Of a DNA stretch of 64,000 bases, positions 62,089-64,000 are shown one piece after another. The notes under the pieces were generated by a model that did no database searches, was not told the DNA's origin, and worked only from the letters and a program-made list of their open reading frames with translations. A program made the position numbers and the translations under genes. Location: the NCBI RefSeq assembly GCF_001921205.1, contig NZ_MSIE01000048.1:1-64000 (forward strand), written 5' to 3'. Numbering within the stretch: position 1 is the stretch's first letter; each line of letters opens with the position of its first letter. The stretch comes from Actinophytocola xanthii. GTDB taxonomy: Bacteria > Actinomycetota > Actinomycetes > Mycobacteriales > Pseudonocardiaceae.

Positions 62089-62857
62089 CGGAGGTTTCCT
62101 CGCTCAGAACCGGTATAAATGACGCACGAAATCCTGATTTTACTCCCAGGCTATCCAACGGGTCGCCGTTCACTCGGTACATCACGCGCTGGCCGCTGAA
62201 TGTTCGTCTGCCATGTAGCCATCGGTGATTGTCGAGAATGTAACCTTGGCCGGCGTTGAGCCTAAGGATGTGGATGTGTCGGCCTAGTGTTGCGCGTAGA
62301 TCGGGAATCCATCGAGCTACCTCTGAAGAGAATTTGGCTAGATCGTCGAGGCGTAGACGAACAGAAACCCGATCGCCAACTCTTGTGAAAATCGATCCAA
62401 GATGGCCCGCGGCTCCGCCGAACAACACAGAACGAGGCGCACTCAACGCCTTGATTGCCTCAGGGTTGGTACTGGCGAGGTCATCGTAGACGGATTTGCC
62501 GTCAATGACGACACATTCGCCACCCCTTGTGGCGGGCTGCTGGCACGACATCAGCAGTAGTGCAGGTGGACGGTCGATGCCCGACCGGTCGGTGTGCGGA
62601 TTGAGAGCAGATGTGGTGAAACCGGCAAAACCGCTGCGAACCTGGCTGCCGACATCGGCAATCGCGGTAATACCGGTCGAATCGCTGTCCCGGTGAGGGA
62701 CGATCGTGGCGATCGAGCGAGCCAGCCGCAGCAGATCTTCTTTGCTTGCCACGCCATCGAACATGGCGAGACCGCGCTCGACCAGGACCGCGGTTAGCGA
62801 GTTCACCGAGTCCGCGTCCTGGCCATTCACTCCGAATGTGGTCCATGGGTGAGGCAT
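62081..62857 (-). CDS. Fe(II)/2-oxoglutarate dioxygenase (TauD/clavaminate-synthase-like)
   Basis: 258 residues from the ATG at 62857, with GGAGG at 62866-62870; an ATG at 62872 precedes that site. Jelly-roll dioxygenase: the iron ligands HxD in ALNPHTDRSGIDRPPALLLMSC and the distal His in YILDNHRWLHGRRTFSG, with the Arg of GQRVMYRVNG binding 2-oxoglutarate. It probably hydroxylates a small molecule or peptide-derived substrate. Codon use includes many A/T-ending codons unlike the rest of the window, suggesting transfer. It is divergent from the Nudix gene. Confidence 0.85.
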   Translation of the reverse strand: MPHPWTTFGVNGQDADSVNSLTAVLVERGLAMFDGVASKEDLLRLARSIATIVPHRDSDSTGITAIADVGSQVRSGFAGFTTSALNPHTDRSGIDRPPALLLMSCQQPATRGGECVVIDGKSVYDDLASTNPEAIKALSAPRSVLFGGAAGHLGSIFTRVGDRVSVRLRLDDLAKFSSEVARWIPDLRATLGRHIHILRLNAGQGYILDNHRWLHGRRTFSGQRVMYRVNGDPLDSLGVKSGFRASFIPVLSEETSGV

Positions 62858-63015
62858 CGATATGACCTCCATTGCTGATCTGTTGCGTCGCGACCAGAAA
62901 AATCCAGGCCAGACGCCATGTCCAGTGACAGACTGTCAACCTGTTGCGCCACATAGCGGATTCGAGTGCGCTACGGTGCTCCTGACGGACGAACTCAGAC
63001 TTGGAGGAACACCTG

Positions 63016-63453
63016 ATGGAGCACGACGCATACCAGCCGCAAACGTTCTCAATCTCGATCAAGGGAGTCGTGGTGCGCGCCGGTAAGGTGCTCCTGCTGC
63101 GCAACGAGCGAGACGAATGGGAACTACCAGGAGGCCGGATCGAAGTTGGAGAGACACCGGAGGAATGTGTCGCGCGTGAGATACTCGAAGAGACGCAGTG
63201 GAAAGTTGAAACCGGTCCCATTCTCGACACTTGGATGTACTACATCGGTCCCGCCGAAAAACATGTGTTCATAGTAACCTTTGGATGCTTTCCAAGCGGC
63301 GATTCTCGACCGGTGCTTTCCCGTGAGCATAAGGAAGTGGGCCTGTTCGGCGAAGGCGAGATATTGGGGTTGACCATGCCGGACGGCTACAAGCGGTCTA
63401 TCGCGACCTGGTTCGAGAGGTTGCGAAAGAGTGCACCAGAGCTGACGGGGTAA
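63016..63453 (+). CDS. Nudix hydrolase
   Basis: 145 residues from the ATG at 63016, with GGAGG at 63003-63007. Nudix box: GGRIEVGETPEECVAREILEE, with the Glu residues that bind Mg2+; the usual EExG end is EETQ. It hydrolyses a nucleoside diphosphate linked to another moiety; substrate unknown. The next gene, a zinc-ribbon XRE regulator, starts five bases after the stop, so the two are an operon. Codon use is AT-richer than in the window's core. Confidence 0.88.
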   Translation: MEHDAYQPQTFSISIKGVVVRAGKVLLLRNERDEWELPGGRIEVGETPEECVAREILEETQWKVETGPILDTWMYYIGPAEKHVFIVTFGCFPSGDSRPVLSREHKEVGLFGEGEILGLTMPDGYKRSIATWFERLRKSAPELTG

Positions 63454-63458
63454 CAGTA

Positions 63459-64000
63459 ATGGCAGGCAAGCGTTGCGGTGCGTGCGGGGCGATTTTAGGT
63501 GGACTCTCCCTGGAACCGATCTGTTCCTCATGTCGTGTCGCCGCCAATTCTTCCGCGCCCGCGATCCCTGCGAGGAACCTGGCGCCAGTGGCCTGGATCT
63601 GGGCTTCTGCTGAGGCTTCGGCTGCATTGACATCCCGGGACTTGGCAACGATTCTGCGCGCCTATCGACGATTCAACCGGATGAGTCAACATAAACTCGC
63701 AGAGATCCTAGGTTACGACAAGACCTACGTATCCATGATCGAAACCGGCCGCCGTACGATCAATGATGTCGGGACCCGACGCCACATCGCGCGCACTCTG
63801 GGCCTGCCAACGCACGTGCTCGGGGTAACCGACAGCGGGGACGCTGATTTCGCGGCCATGGTTCAGTTCGGTGACTCTGTGATCAGACTGGCCGAGATAG
63901 CGCGACAAGCTGGCCGCCCGGTGGAAGCGGTCGATGAACTGTGGCCGTTGGTTGCTCGGCTTGAAGCGCGCGCCGCTGAGGGGCATGTCGAGCGGGACAC
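63459..64000 (+). CDS. Zinc-ribbon XRE-family regulator (3' end beyond window)
   Basis: At least 180 residues, open at the window edge. N-terminal zinc ribbon: C6-GA-C9 and C22-SS-C25. A helix-turn-helix at about 70-125 includes LATILRAYRRFNRMSQHKLAEILGYDKTYVSMIETGRRTI. A helical region then starts (FAAMVQFGDSVIRLAEIARQAGR), perhaps TPR-like. Zinc ribbon plus XRE is a less common pairing. It is co-transcribed with the Nudix gene and is the likely regulator of this AT-richer segment. Confidence 0.8.
   Translation, partial: MAGKRCGACGAILGGLSLEPICSSCRVAANSSAPAIPARNLAPVAWIWASAEASAALTSRDLATILRAYRRFNRMSQHKLAEILGYDKTYVSMIETGRRTINDVGTRRHIARTLGLPTHVLGVTDSGDADFAAMVQFGDSVIRLAEIARQAGRPVEAVDELWPLVARLEARAAEGHVERD

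Noticed and set aside
62502-63230. 242-codon minus-strand frame over the dioxygenase 5' half and Nudix gene
   Set aside because: It overlaps two clear genes on both strands and shows no domain.

Overview
The window is very GC-rich, with G or C at most third codon positions and frequent GTG and occasional TTG starts. Its gene content includes a conservon (kinase, roadblock, DUF742, G-protein, P450), DevR/DevS, an AfsR-type SARP regulator, CU044_5270-type membrane proteins, a CGNR zinc-finger protein and DUF4383. Together these point to a high-GC filamentous or related actinobacterium. Pseudonocardiales is my best guess, but this is inference only. I see no rRNA, tRNA, CRISPR array, complete insertion sequence or origin.

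Layout. (1) 1-6.1 kb: a DevRS (DosRS-type) redox/hypoxia locus, with a phosphoketolase-acetate kinase pair that would make ATP through acetyl phosphate. The phosphoketolase frame is broken twice. (2) 6.3-10.8 kb: a PknB-like kinase with a Lys-rich tail, a hemerythrin-SRPBCC operon ending in a shredded alcohol dehydrogenase remnant, and a RecQ-type helicase. (3) 10.8-15.8 kb: a glycosyltransferase, a STAS-ANTAR-GAF regulator, a DUF4383 protein, a CYP152 peroxygenase and a divergent RsbW-like ATPase. (4) 16-21.3 kb: a P450 facing a five-gene conservon whose P450 lacks the ExxR motif. (5) 21.5-27.3 kb: a GGDEF-EAL protein, then ilvD and azlCD (branched-chain amino acid synthesis and export) with a divergent CGNR regulator, then PspC. 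(6) 27.4-39.2 kb: a hybrid histidine kinase, an MFS exporter, a STAS protein, a 2H phosphoesterase, a MarR/membrane-protein pair with an operator, an Excalibur protein, a DinB protein, a divergent flavoprotein/XRE-cupin pair with a perfect palindrome, and an APH-type kinase. (7) 39.2-41.2 kb: lexA followed at 57 nt by a protein with two class III nucleotidyl-cyclase-like domains. This is the most novel-looking arrangement here. (8) 41.2-49.5 kb: two secreted trypsin-like proteases, an imine-reductase-like gene behind a MerR-type promoter, and a translationally coupled ECF sigma, membrane protein and subtilase operon whose subtilase frame is broken once. (9) 49.6-61.9 kb: a two-component system with an odd kinase, a secreted hydrolase, an AfsR-like regulator, a DrrAB-type ABC exporter, a serine beta-lactamase-like hydrolase and a SigE-family sigma factor with its membrane partner. 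(10) 61.9-64 kb: composition turns visibly AT-richer and codon use changes. A Fe(II)/2-oxoglutarate dioxygenase, a Nudix hydrolase and a zinc-ribbon XRE regulator cut by the window edge look horizontally acquired.

Three otherwise well-conserved reading frames (two breaks in the phosphoketolase, one in the subtilase) are each interrupted by what looks like loss of one base in a C or G run. This raises the question of sequencing error versus real decay. The alcohol dehydrogenase remnant, by contrast, carries several internal deletions and is clearly decayed.
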